DNA of 13,445 bases, from assembly GCF_002860405.1 (NCBI RefSeq), contig NZ_NMWV01000042.1, positions 1-13,445 on the forward strand. Reading direction: 5' to 3'. Numbering within the stretch: position 1 is the first letter of the stretch; each line of letters opens with the position of its first letter. Below the pieces are notes generated by a model, which worked only from the letters and a program-made list of their open reading frames with translations, was not told where the DNA came from and made no database searches. Made by a program: the position numbers and the translations under genes. Origin of the DNA: Bifidobacterium imperatoris. GTDB taxonomy: Bacteria > Actinomycetota > Actinomycetes > Actinomycetales > Bifidobacteriaceae. This document shows positions 1 through 7,885 of the stretch, piece by piece.

Positions 1-447
1 GCGTGAACAAGCTGCATAATGTGTCGGATAAACGCGGGAGAACGGACGCAACACCATCTTCATAGCGGTCTTCGCATACTCACGCGGATTGCTCGTGGAA
101 TGGCTGTGCGCGATGCGCACTGGTACGTCAGCATCCTTGGCTGCCTTCAAGGGAAAGACGCTCAGGGAATTCATATGCGAATGCACGATCGACGGACGCA
201 GTTCGCGGAACAAACGTTCACACGCTTTCATATACGCGGGCAGACGCTTGTAGGAGGGAATCTCAAACACTCGTCCGCCCAGAGATTCGATCTCCTCGGC
301 CGGCACTACGGTCGAATCATCCTGCACGATGAAATCAAATTGCACGCGGTCATGGTCGACATGACGATAATGATTCATCACCGTGGCCTCCACGCCACCG
401 CCCATCATGCGACCAACCACTTGAGCTACTCGGATAGGAACATTCAT
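1..447 (-). CDS. GT4-type glycosyltransferase, N-terminal part (runs off the left edge)
   Basis: The leftward frame from an ATG at 447 is open for 149 codons to the window edge, so only the N-terminal part is present. It begins MNVPIRVAQVVGRMMGGGVE and continues with ATVMNHYR. This is the usual opening of a GT4 (glycosyltransferase group 1) enzyme: a first beta strand, then a glycine-rich loop, here GRMMGGGVEA at about residues 12-21. A later stretch, VHSHMNSLSVFPLKAAKDADVPVRIAHSHS read in two parts, is typical of the first Rossmann domain of EpsF-like GT4 enzymes. A GAGG Shine-Dalgarno lies about 10 bases upstream of the ATG. It is divergent from the EPS operon at 984 and is probably the first gene of a second, leftward EPS gene set. 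A cytoplasmic role adding a sugar to the lipid-linked repeat unit is inferred; donor and acceptor are unknown. Confidence 0.8.
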   Translation of the reverse strand, partial: MNVPIRVAQVVGRMMGGGVEATVMNHYRHVDHDRVQFDFIVQDDSTVVPAEEIESLGGRVFEIPSYKRLPAYMKACERLFRELRPSIVHSHMNSLSVFPLKAAKDADVPVRIAHSHSTSNPREYAKTAMKMVLRPFSRVYPTHYAACSR

Positions 448-486
448 CCGGCAAAACCTCAGATGATGCGGCCAATGAATGCAAAC

Positions 487-513
487 AAACTGACATAACG
501 GGCGTTATCGGCT
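487..513 (+). repeat. Left copy of a 27-bp perfect inverted repeat (IR-L)
   Basis: This sequence is the exact reverse complement of 942-968 over all 27 bases; identity stops at the next base on both sides. It lies 39 bases upstream of the leftward glycosyltransferase start at 447. Its core is an internal dyad, ATAACG (495-500), GG (501-502), CGTTAT (503-508). It could be a recombination site for DNA inversion or, less likely given the length of identity, a repressor operator. Confidence 0.9.
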
Positions 514-550
514 AACAGTCTCTTCTCCACGGTTCTTCCTCCCTGCCTGC

Positions 551-564
551 GGCACAACTGTGCC
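551..564. promoter_or_regulatory. Perfect 6+2+6 dyad, possible operator
   Basis: GGCACA and TGTGCC are separated by AC, giving a perfect palindrome. It lies about 15-25 bases downstream of the start point predicted for the leftward promoter candidate at 585-611, so a bound dimeric regulator could block leftward transcription. No regulator is identified and the dyad could be chance. Confidence 0.3.
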
Positions 565-584
565 TCACGACAAAACTACAGAGC

Positions 585-611
585 AGTATAACCTACGGGG
601 GTGTCTGTCAC
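585..611 (-). promoter_or_regulatory. Candidate leftward promoter inside the invertible segment
   Basis: Read on the minus strand, GTGACA (606-611) and TATACT (585-590) resemble the -35 and -10 boxes, five of six bases each, but the 15-base spacer is short. The start point would be near 578. As drawn it would fire left, through the 487-513 repeat, into the glycosyltransferase at 447. If the segment inverts, it would point to the operon at 984. Confidence 0.35.
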
Positions 612-751
612 CCTTGGAAATGAGACACGGGGGAACATGCATTTTTTGCTTATAAACCGCAGAATAACAATGTTTATGGGACTCCCGGCAAAAGAGATTG
701 CGAACAATTTCTTAACACATATTCCACGTTCTAGACATTAAAAACGGGTGG

Positions 752-780
752 TTAAGCGCTTGCATCGTGCTTGATATAGG
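752..780 (+). promoter_or_regulatory. Weak candidate rightward promoter
   Basis: TATAGG at 775-780 is preceded by TGA at 772-774, giving an extended -10 form. A poor -35 match, TTAAGC (752-757), lies 17 bases upstream. It points at the EPS operon at 984. The match is weak and this call mainly records that the segment does not clearly carry only one promoter. Confidence 0.2.
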
Positions 781-941
781 GAGGACTCAGGGATCAAACA
801 ACACTAAGAGGAGCCAAAAGAATCTAGAAGGTTTTCAAAGATGCACGATTCAATCTCTCGAAGATTGATGTCATTAAGACCTTAAATACGAAAAATAGGA
901 TTCTTGCCATCAAGCTTCCCAGCATATCTTCGAACGAATTA

Positions 942-968
942 AGCCGATAACGCCCGTTATGTCAGTTT
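942..968 (-). repeat. Right copy of the 27-bp perfect inverted repeat (IR-R)
   Basis: This is the exact reverse complement of 487-513, so the 2-bp core of the ATAACG/CGTTAT dyad reads CC here and GG in the left copy. It ends 15 bases before the ATG at 984, so the transcript leader and Shine-Dalgarno of the EPS operon begin at once after the repeat. Inversion would swap the promoter but leave both ribosome-binding sites intact. Confidence 0.9.
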
Positions 969-983
969 TGTGGGGGTTGCGGC

Positions 984-2168
984 ATGAGCGTGGTGTCATC
1001 GGTTCAGCATGTGTTCGTTGTGGGGTCGAAGGGGATTCCGGGTAGTTACGGTGGTTATGAGACGTTCGTTGATCGTCTGACGGAGCGTCATGCTTCGGAG
1101 CCGGGGTTGAAGTACCACGTGGCGTGTAAGTCGGTGTCGGAGTCGGGTCGTTTCTTGTACCATAACGCGGATTGCTTCAGGGTGAGGGTGCCGCAGATTG
1201 GCCCGGCTCAGGCGATTTGGTATGACGTTGCTGCGTTGAACGAGTGCGTGCGCTACATTCGCGCGAACCGTATCGAGAATCCCATCGTGTATGTGTTAGC
1301 ATGCCGTATCGGCCCGTTCGCTGCGCATTTCGAACGTGTGATCCATAAGCTGGGTGGCAAGTTGTACGTGAACCCGGACGGGCATGAGTGGATGCGTGCG
1401 AAGTGGAGCGCGCCGGTGCGTCGTTACTGGAAGCTGTCCGAGCAGATGATGACGAAGCATGCGGACCTGATGGTGTGCGATTCGGTGAACATGGAGCGGT
1501 ACATCCGCGAGGAGTATGCGGCGTATGACCCGCAGACCACGTTCATCGCGTACGGGGCGGACGCGCGTGCGAGCGAACTGGCGGACGACGATCCGAAGCT
1601 GATGGATTGGTTCCGCGATAAGGGGCTCTCCCCGAAGTCGTATTATCTGGTGGTGGGCCGTTTCGTGCCGGAGAACAACTACGAGACGATGATCCGCGAG
1701 TTCATGGCGAGCAGTTCGAAACGGGACTTTGCGCTGGTAACGAATGTTTCCGACAAGTTCCTCGAGGAGTTGAAGGAGAAGACGCATTTCGACCAGGATC
1801 CTCGCATCAAGTTCGTGGGCACCGTGTACGACCGTGAACTCCTGATGAAGATTCGTGAGGATGCATACGCATATTTCCACGGGCATGAAGTGGGCGGCAC
1901 GAACCCGAGCCTGTTGGAGGCGTTGGCCTCCACGGACTTGAACCTACTTTTGGGTGTGGGCTTCAACCGTGAGGTCGCGCAGGACGCTGCTCTGTACTGG
2001 TCCAAGGAGCCCGGCAACCTGGCTGCCTTGATCAACAGTGCCGATGCCATGACTCCTGACGAGATTCACGCGCTCGGCGTCAAGGCCAAGCAACGCATCG
2101 CTGACGCGTACAGCTGGCAACACATCGCCGACCAATACAAAAACGTCTTCCTCAACGAGACGAAATAG
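984..2168 (+). CDS. DUF1972 / Cps2T-like beta-1,4-rhamnosyltransferase
   Basis: Predicted cytoplasmic glycosyltransferase of 394 residues with the N-terminal DUF1972 domain followed by a GT4 C-terminal domain. Diagnostic pieces are GSKGIPGSYGGYETFVDRL at residues 14-32 and YVNPDGHEWMRAKW at about 128-141. In the C-terminal half VVGRFVPENN is the donor-site strand, and GGTNPSLLEAL (304-314) holds the usual conserved glutamate. The family includes streptococcal Cps2T/WchF, which transfers rhamnose to the first sugar of the lipid-linked repeat, so an early step in EPS assembly is likely; rhamnose itself is inferred. The ATG at 984 follows a GGGGG Shine-Dalgarno and sits 15 bases after the 942-968 repeat. 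This gene is markedly GC-richer than the rest of the operon, which suggests it is the conserved anchor of the cluster. Confidence 0.85.
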   Translation: MSVVSSVQHVFVVGSKGIPGSYGGYETFVDRLTERHASEPGLKYHVACKSVSESGRFLYHNADCFRVRVPQIGPAQAIWYDVAALNECVRYIRANRIENPIVYVLACRIGPFAAHFERVIHKLGGKLYVNPDGHEWMRAKWSAPVRRYWKLSEQMMTKHADLMVCDSVNMERYIREEYAAYDPQTTFIAYGADARASELADDDPKLMDWFRDKGLSPKSYYLVVGRFVPENNYETMIREFMASSSKRDFALVTNVSDKFLEELKEKTHFDQDPRIKFVGTVYDRELLMKIREDAYAYFHGHEVGGTNPSLLEALASTDLNLLLGVGFNREVAQDAALYWSKEPGNLAALINSADAMTPDEIHALGVKAKQRIADAYSWQHIADQYKNVFLNETK

Positions 2169-2177
2169 AGAGGCGAG

Positions 2178-3374
2178 ATGATGAAAATCCTCGCCATTCA
2201 CAATTTCCATCGTTCGGGTTCTGCAAGCGGTGACGATCAGGTATTTAAGAGCGAAACCAGTATGCTCGAGGAACATGGTCATGAAGTAATTCGTTATACA
2301 GTGTCGAATGATGAGTTCGACAAGGCGGGTGCAGCAGGTAAGTTGGCCGCTACGTTCGGCATGCTGTGGTCATTTAAGAACTACCGGGCGGTGACTTCTC
2401 TGATTCGTGAGCACCATCCCGACATAGTACATGTGCATACATTTTTCCCGCTATTGTCTCCGTCGATTCTGTATGCGGCGAAGCGTATGGGTGTGCCTGT
2501 GGTGGCTACATTGCACGATACTCGTTTCGTCTGCCCTGTGGCGACCTCACTGCGTGACGGACAGATTTGCAATGAATGTGGTGACGGTCATTATCTGCGG
2601 ATGGCTCGCCATGCCTGTTTCAAGGGATCTCGTCTGCAGAGTCTTCTCGTGGCGGGCATCTTCAAGTACCACCGCGTCCGTCGAAGCTTTTATAAGCAAA
2701 TCGATCGATACATTTGTCTCAATGAGAATCAGATTGACTTGTTAAAGGGTATAGGCTTCGATTCGTCGAAGATAGTAAAGAAATATAATTTTGTTCCTGA
2801 TGCTCAGGCGAATATGGCTGCTGAGCATGTATCTGGCTTGCCTGAACGGTATGCAGTTTTTTATGGTCGTATTGGTGCAGAGAAAGGCATTCGTGTACTT
2901 CAACGTATCTGGAATGAGATTGACGATATTCCGCTCGTGGTGATGGGCGGAGGCCCGCTGGAAAGCGAGTTCAAAGCTTGGGCGGATAAGAAGCCGAATG
3001 TCTATTTCCTTGGGTACACGCCGCATGAACAATGCATGGCTATTGCGAAAGCCGGAGAGTTTGTAGTGTTTCCCTCGATTTGGTACGAGGGCTGCTCGAT
3101 GGTCGAGATTGAATCCGAAAGCCTTGGATTGCCGCTTGTAGCAACCGACTTGGGGTTTTCTGTGGAAGCAGTCAATGACGGTATCAACGGTGTGAAAGTT
3201 CCATTGGGAGATATGCGCGGTTGGGTTACATCCATTCGTGGTCTTTGGGAAAAACCAGAGCTATGCAAAAAAATGGGCATAAATGCTCGTCAGGATTATG
3301 AGGACAAATACACACCTGAAAATAACTATCAACAACTGATCAGTATCTATCAATCCACTTCGGGAAGAGGTTGA
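2178..3374 (+). CDS. GT4 family glycosyltransferase (EPS)
   Basis: Predicted retaining glycosyltransferase with two Rossmann-like domains, 398 residues. The N-terminus (ILAIHNFHRSGSASGDDQVF) and IVHVHTFFPLLSPSI are typical of the acceptor domain. The C-terminal domain shows FYGRIGAEKGI and VMGGGP and an EX7E motif with E304 and E312 in YEGCSMVEIE. A cysteine-containing insert (CNECGDGHYLRMARHAC, about residues 131-147) resembles a subgroup of GT4 enzymes and could bind metal. The gene starts 9 bases after the rhamnosyltransferase. Two adjacent ATG codons are possible, at 2178 and 2181; the AGAGAGG Shine-Dalgarno is better spaced for the second. It probably adds the third sugar of the repeat unit; substrate is unknown. 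Confidence 0.85.
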   Translation: MMKILAIHNFHRSGSASGDDQVFKSETSMLEEHGHEVIRYTVSNDEFDKAGAAGKLAATFGMLWSFKNYRAVTSLIREHHPDIVHVHTFFPLLSPSILYAAKRMGVPVVATLHDTRFVCPVATSLRDGQICNECGDGHYLRMARHACFKGSRLQSLLVAGIFKYHRVRRSFYKQIDRYICLNENQIDLLKGIGFDSSKIVKKYNFVPDAQANMAAEHVSGLPERYAVFYGRIGAEKGIRVLQRIWNEIDDIPLVVMGGGPLESEFKAWADKKPNVYFLGYTPHEQCMAIAKAGEFVVFPSIWYEGCSMVEIESESLGLPLVATDLGFSVEAVNDGINGVKVPLGDMRGWVTSIRGLWEKPELCKKMGINARQDYEDKYTPENNYQQLISIYQSTSGRG

Positions 3375-3378
3375 TTCG

Positions 3379-4032
3379 ATGAGCTTCGATTCAAATATTG
3401 CAAACATTGACAAACTCATCATTCTCATGCGCACAGGCACCAAATTTATACGTGGATTGTGGATTCGTTTATTTCTTCGCGAAGCACATGGCTTATTACT
3501 GGTAGGACAACACGTCACCATATCCCATGCACATAATGTGCGTTGCGGGAAAAACGTAAAGTTTGAAGATTACGCAGAAATACAGGGACTGTGTTCTAAC
3601 GGTTTAAATTTTGGCAACGACGTCACTATTGGTCGCGCCACTATGATTCGTCCATCAAGCTATTATGGCGGCGATTACGGATATGGAATAACTATCGGTG
3701 ACAATTCCTCAATTGGCCCTCATGGGTATATAGGATGTTCTGGTCGTATTTACATCGGCAATAATGTGATGATAGGACCAAAGTGTAGCCTATTTGCGGA
3801 AAATCATGTATTTAGCAATTCGAATGAAAGCATAAAAAGCCAAGGAGTTCAACAGCGCGGAATAACAATTGGCGATGATTGTTGGATAGGCAGCAACGTT
3901 GTCATTTTAGATGGCGTATCGATTGGTAGTCATGTAGTAATCGGTGCAGGGACATTAATTGCAAAAGATGTTCCTGACTACAGCATTATTCTAGACAAAC
4001 GAGACAGAATGACACGTCAAAGAATAAAATAA
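3379..4032 (+). CDS. Hexapeptide-repeat (left-handed beta-helix) acyltransferase
   Basis: The 217-residue product consists largely of hexapeptide repeats of the type [LIV]GxxxxI. Examples are FGNDVTIG, IGDNSSIG, IGNNVMIG, IGDDCWIGSNVVILDGVSIG and IGAGTLIAKDV, which form a left-handed beta helix. ENHVFSN at 141-147 supplies the conserved histidine (H143) used as catalytic base in the xenobiotic/galactoside acetyltransferase group. Such enzymes normally act as trimers and use acetyl-CoA. In this position it is most likely a cytoplasmic O- or N-acetyltransferase that decorates a sugar of the EPS repeat unit; the sugar and site are unknown. It starts 4 bases after the preceding stop, with GAAGAGG as Shine-Dalgarno. 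A 142-base gap follows it, the largest within the operon. Confidence 0.85.
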   Translation: MSFDSNIANIDKLIILMRTGTKFIRGLWIRLFLREAHGLLLVGQHVTISHAHNVRCGKNVKFEDYAEIQGLCSNGLNFGNDVTIGRATMIRPSSYYGGDYGYGITIGDNSSIGPHGYIGCSGRIYIGNNVMIGPKCSLFAENHVFSNSNESIKSQGVQQRGITIGDDCWIGSNVVILDGVSIGSHVVIGAGTLIAKDVPDYSIILDKRDRMTRQRIK

Positions 4033-4174
4033 TTAAGAGTTAAGCACTTGTAGTACGAAGTTATTATGCACAATTTTATGTGCTGAATAAGAGAATTATA
4101 TTGGATAGTACTGGAGAACCATAAGGACAATACAGCCAATGGTTATATAACATATCCATATGAGGGGAGACTAA

Positions 4175-5170
4175 ATGTCTTTAGTTACAATCATTCTTCC
4201 TGCGTATAATGCTGAAAAGACGATTGCAAGAGCGATAGAATCAGCGCTTAGCCAAGAATATACAGATCTCGAGGTAATTGTAGTCGATGATGGATCCTCT
4301 GATTCGACATTGAACGTTTGTAAGGCCTTAGCAGATAAGGACAATAGACTCAAGGTTTTGCACATAAACAATAGCGGTCCAAGCGCAGCGCGCAACTACG
4401 GGCTGTCACGAGCAAACGGTGAATTTATTTGCTTTATGGATGCAGATGATGAAATGAGCTCGACAATGATTTCGCAGATGACCTCTAATATGCAAGACGA
4501 CATAGATTTGGTGGCATGCGGATACAAAGTACGATCCAATAATGGGGAACAAGCTTTTGAACAAAGGCTTGATGACAAAACATATTCGAATGATCACCTA
4601 TATGAATTTATAGGAAAACTGCAAGAAGCAAAAGCGTTCAATCCTCTATGGAATAAAATATTTCGCCGCAGTATAATCGACGGCAATAATCTAATAATGG
4701 ACACGTCCGTTGATATGGGTGAGGACTTTCTATTTGTTGTAGATTATTGTGAAAAAAGTAAAAAAAATTATAAGACACTTTCTTCGCCTCTATATAATTA
4801 TGAATTATCCAATAACGGATTACAGGTCACGGCAAATAGGAATAAGAACCTTGATCGCAGATTGTCGCAACTTGAACAATTGAATAAAATATTCAATCAA
4901 AGAAATTATCCAATGGATATAATCTATAAAGAAAAGTTGCGTATTCTCTATACTTCATTATTGGAATCCAGCGATTTACGTATCTTACTGAATGAAGTCA
5001 ATAAAAAAGAATATTTAAATGATTTTATTAATTTGGATGTAAAACTTAGCGGAAAGTATAACATCTTTCTGAAAATTCTTAAAATCAAGCATATTGGTAT
5101 CGTTTATTTATCCATAAAGCTCTTTAAATTGGTAAAGAAAATACAAGGAAAAAGTTTTAACTGGGGATGA
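4175..5170 (+). CDS. GT2 family glycosyltransferase (EPS)
   Basis: A 331-residue GT-A fold enzyme. The N-terminal half is a textbook GT2 domain: SLVTIILPAYNAEKTIARAI at residues 2-21, the nucleotide-binding VVDDGSSDST at 36-45, SGPSAARNYGL, and the metal-binding DXD as MDADDE (D89, D91, D92). WNKIFRRSII and MGEDFLF in the middle match the acceptor-side motifs of capsule GT2 enzymes. The C-terminal third is lysine- and isoleucine-rich with no recognised domain and may lie on the membrane. The start has a strong GAGGGGAGA Shine-Dalgarno. The gene is AT-rich compared with its upstream neighbours and uses codons such as ATA and AGA often, a sign of transfer. Product linkage cannot be read from sequence. 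Confidence 0.88.
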   Translation: MSLVTIILPAYNAEKTIARAIESALSQEYTDLEVIVVDDGSSDSTLNVCKALADKDNRLKVLHINNSGPSAARNYGLSRANGEFICFMDADDEMSSTMISQMTSNMQDDIDLVACGYKVRSNNGEQAFEQRLDDKTYSNDHLYEFIGKLQEAKAFNPLWNKIFRRSIIDGNNLIMDTSVDMGEDFLFVVDYCEKSKKNYKTLSSPLYNYELSNNGLQVTANRNKNLDRRLSQLEQLNKIFNQRNYPMDIIYKEKLRILYTSLLESSDLRILLNEVNKKEYLNDFINLDVKLSGKYNIFLKILKIKHIGIVYLSIKLFKLVKKIQGKSFNWG

Positions 5171-5171
5171 G

Positions 5172-6365
5172 ATGAAATTTAGCAAGAATCTTCAGATAGT
5201 ATTTATAGCACTTGCAATTATCCCTTTCTTTCAAAATGCAATTGGATATAAATACCCGCCACTCGGCCTAGTTGTTCAGTTCTCTAGATTTTTCTTCTTT
5301 ACCATATGTATTGCATTAATATTGATAAATGCTAGCGCCTTTAGCTTTATAACTAAAAATATAAAGATATACTTAATTATTGCACTTATATTTACATTTA
5401 TATGTTCCGCTATAGTAAATAATACGAATGTTGTTGCGGTATTACAGTTATCTTTATATATTTTATACCCATTTTTACTATTTTCTGTATGGTCGCATAG
5501 CCCGGTGGAAACCTTAAATATATGTAAGGGGGTAACATACGGTCTTAATATACTTGTTCTTGTAAACCTTGTCATGATGCTATGCTTCCCACAAGGCCTA
5601 TTTCAGACAGTAAGTTCAGACACAGTATCATATTATTATTTATTTGGTGCTAAAAATCAAATGGTTGCACCAATTATGACCTGCTTGTTCTTTAATGCGG
5701 AAACAGCGTACAGAAGCTACAACAAAATTGTGACGAAGACATCATTGTTTATGAGCCTCATATGTACATTGGAATTGATTATTGGCGGTAGTGGCACGGG
5801 ACTTATTGTTTTGTTTGTATTTATTGTTCTTTGTTTACTCGAATTAAAACATCGAACGATAAGTCCTAATTTATCTTTAATTGTGCTGCTTGCTTCTTTC
5901 CTAGGTATTGTTGTCTTTCGAATCCAGAATATTTTTAGTTTTCTTATTGTCGATGTTTTACATAAGTCTTTAACACTCTCCGATAGAACATACATTTGGG
6001 ATTCCGCAATTGAAAGTATTTTGTCGCACCTAATTCTTGGAACTGGAATTACTGATTCATTATCAGGTAATGTACATTTGAAATTATCATATTTGGTAAA
6101 AGATATTTTTGCCCATGACCTGTACCTGGATTATTTGCTTATGGGGGGAGTTCCGGCACTATGTATCTTTATTTGTCTCCTGATTTCTGTCAAGAATTCT
6201 TATTGTTATATTTTGAATAGGAATAGGACCTTTATTTGGTGGGGAATTGTAATATACCTATTTGCTTCCATTGTTGAAATATATACAACAAATTTTTGTT
6301 TATTCCTCATGTTTGCTTATATGAGTATATGTGACTATTCGATCAGGCACGGTCATTTGATTTAG
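5172..6365 (+). CDS. wzy: Wzy-like polysaccharide polymerase (O-antigen polymerase/ligase family)
   Basis: A very hydrophobic 397-residue membrane protein with roughly ten to twelve predicted transmembrane stretches, for example LQIVFIALAIIPFF, YLIIALIFTFICSAI, LFVFIVLCLLEL and LSLIVLLASFLGIVVF. Near the C-terminus, LGTGITDS and AHDLYLDYLLMGGVPAL (from A314) match the periplasmic-type loop and following helix of the Wzy_C family, where an HN/HD-x-YL pattern is common. It would polymerise lipid-linked repeat units on the outer face of the membrane. It starts 2 bases after the GT2 stop codon, implying translational coupling. It is the most AT-rich gene in the window (9 G/C in 60 bases at 5341-5400). 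Assignment rests on topology, motif and position next to a flippase; sequence conservation in this family is low. Confidence 0.8.
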   Translation: MKFSKNLQIVFIALAIIPFFQNAIGYKYPPLGLVVQFSRFFFFTICIALILINASAFSFITKNIKIYLIIALIFTFICSAIVNNTNVVAVLQLSLYILYPFLLFSVWSHSPVETLNICKGVTYGLNILVLVNLVMMLCFPQGLFQTVSSDTVSYYYLFGAKNQMVAPIMTCLFFNAETAYRSYNKIVTKTSLFMSLICTLELIIGGSGTGLIVLFVFIVLCLLELKHRTISPNLSLIVLLASFLGIVVFRIQNIFSFLIVDVLHKSLTLSDRTYIWDSAIESILSHLILGTGITDSLSGNVHLKLSYLVKDIFAHDLYLDYLLMGGVPALCIFICLLISVKNSYCYILNRNRTFIWWGIVIYLFASIVEIYTTNFCLFLMFAYMSICDYSIRHGHLI

Positions 6366-6382
6366 ATTTAAATGGGATATTT

Positions 6383-7855
6383 ATGACAAGTTTAAAAAAG
6401 AATCTTATTTATAATATGGCCTATCAGATACTGGTCATATTGCTTCCTCTTATTACAGCCCCTTATGTTTCAAGAGTCCTTGGTGCCGCTGGCCTCGGTA
6501 CGTATTCGTACGTTTATTCAATTTCTTATTACTTTGGCCTTGTAGGTATGCTCGGTATCACGAATCATGGTAGTCGAAGCATTGCGTTGCATCGAACAGA
6601 CAAGTTACAGACCGCACAAACATTTTGGAATATATATGCAATTCAGTTTATCAGTACGGGAATCGCGGTTCTTTTATATACCGTTTTTGCTTTTCTCTTA
6701 TTTAATGGCGATAAAATAATTGCTTATATTAATATTCTCTTCGTTATATCTTATTTGCTTGATATAAATTGGTTGTTCTTCGGTCTTGAGCAATTCAAGA
6801 TTACGGTCATTAGAAATACCATAATCAAGGTTGCGACCGCGTGTTCGATTTTTATTTTTGTCAAAAACCGTGATGATTTGTGGCTATACACACTAATTAT
6901 GGCTCTGGGAGCTTCATTAAGTCAAATCTATCTTTGGATGAATGTTCATAAATTTGTTCCATTCTGCAAGCCAAAGTGGTACGAGGTGAAAAAGAACATC
7001 AAGCCAGTAATAGTCTTATTTATACCTGCTATTGCCTATAGCATTTATAAGGTCTTAGACAAGATTATGCTTGGCGCCATGTCTGATATGACCCAGGTTG
7101 GTCTATTTGATAATGCGGAACGAATCGTAAATATCCCGGTAAGTCTCATTACTGCCTTTGGTACGGTTATGTTGCCGAGGATTTCCAATCTCATCGCATC
7201 TGGTGACTCAAATCAAATAAAGAAATACAATGCCATTTCGTTCCGCTACTTCACTATGCTTGTTTGTGGTGCGGCGTTTGGTCTTGCTGGAATTAGCAAT
7301 GTTCTCGCTCCAGTTTATTTTGGAGACGAATTCACAGGAAGTTCACCTATTATATTTGGCTTAAGCTTTAGTCTTATTTTTATGATCTGGGCTAACATCC
7401 TACGAACTCAGTATCTGATTCCCAATAAAAAAGATATGCCATACGTCATTTCGACATTGGTTGGTGCAGCTATCAATATTTCCATAAATTTGCTTTTAAT
7501 ACCCCACCTACAAGCAATAGGAACAATGATTGGTACCATCCTAGCCGAACTTTCTGTATTCTGTGTTCAATACATATTTACCAGAAAAGAATTCCCAACT
7601 CTTCAATATCTGAAATCGGGAATTGTGTTCTTCCCGATAGGGGCTTTAATGGGGATAGCTGTTTGGGTTGTCGGTCACATTCTCGGCTCAACGCTTATCA
7701 CACTGGTCGTTCAGATTCTCCTCGGTGCCTTCATCTATGGAATCGGGTCTCTGATTTATCTCATCGCAATTAAAGACGATCTATTCATTTCCATGTTAAA
7801 GAAAACTCTTCATATTAATATGAATCCGCATTTGCCAAAACATGCATCTATCTAA
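6383..7855 (+). CDS. wzx: Wzx-like flippase (polysaccharide biosynthesis/PST family)
   Basis: A 490-residue integral membrane protein with about twelve to fourteen predicted helices. The N-terminus is characteristic of Wzx: SLKKNLIYNMAYQILVILLP, then LITAPYVSRVLGAAGLGTYSY, then GMLGITNHGSRSIA. The loop DKIMLGAMSDMTQVGLFDNAERIV at about 227-250 is the conserved central segment of the family. Such proteins move undecaprenyl-diphosphate-linked repeat units across the cytoplasmic membrane by a MATE/MOP-type mechanism. It lies 17 bases downstream of the Wzy gene, and the pair defines a Wzx/Wzy-dependent EPS pathway. The Shine-Dalgarno before the ATG (GGGA) is modest. Confidence 0.9.
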   Translation: MTSLKKNLIYNMAYQILVILLPLITAPYVSRVLGAAGLGTYSYVYSISYYFGLVGMLGITNHGSRSIALHRTDKLQTAQTFWNIYAIQFISTGIAVLLYTVFAFLLFNGDKIIAYINILFVISYLLDINWLFFGLEQFKITVIRNTIIKVATACSIFIFVKNRDDLWLYTLIMALGASLSQIYLWMNVHKFVPFCKPKWYEVKKNIKPVIVLFIPAIAYSIYKVLDKIMLGAMSDMTQVGLFDNAERIVNIPVSLITAFGTVMLPRISNLIASGDSNQIKKYNAISFRYFTMLVCGAAFGLAGISNVLAPVYFGDEFTGSSPIIFGLSFSLIFMIWANILRTQYLIPNKKDMPYVISTLVGAAINISINLLLIPHLQAIGTMIGTILAELSVFCVQYIFTRKEFPTLQYLKSGIVFFPIGALMGIAVWVVGHILGSTLITLVVQILLGAFIYGIGSLIYLIAIKDDLFISMLKKTLHINMNPHLPKHASI

Positions 7856-7885
7856 TTTGTAAATCAAAGAAAAGGAGTAATAATA

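Larger units (their letters stand above)
514..941. other. Candidate invertible promoter segment between the two 27-bp repeats
   Basis: These 428 bases carry no credible gene. They hold promoter-like sequences on both strands, a perfect dyad GGCACA-AC-TGTGCC (551-564) and a 7-bp stem with a CTCGA loop (850-868). The segment separates two divergent EPS gene sets and is bounded by perfect inverted repeats, the usual anatomy of a phase-variable promoter. From memory, promoter reorientation has been proposed for the divergent eps1/eps2 operons of Bifidobacterium breve UCC2003. That the present segment inverts is an inference. No invertase gene is seen in the window. Confidence 0.6.

Noticed and set aside
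19..498. Open rightward frame of 159 codons at the left edge
   Set aside because: Its sequence has no family features, and the opposite strand gives a clear GT4 N-terminus with a Shine-Dalgarno site, so it is a shadow.
1296..2282. Several long leftward open frames inside the rhamnosyltransferase gene
   Set aside because: They are rich in Arg, His and Leu as expected for antisense frames of GC-rich genes, and lie within a well-supported coding region.
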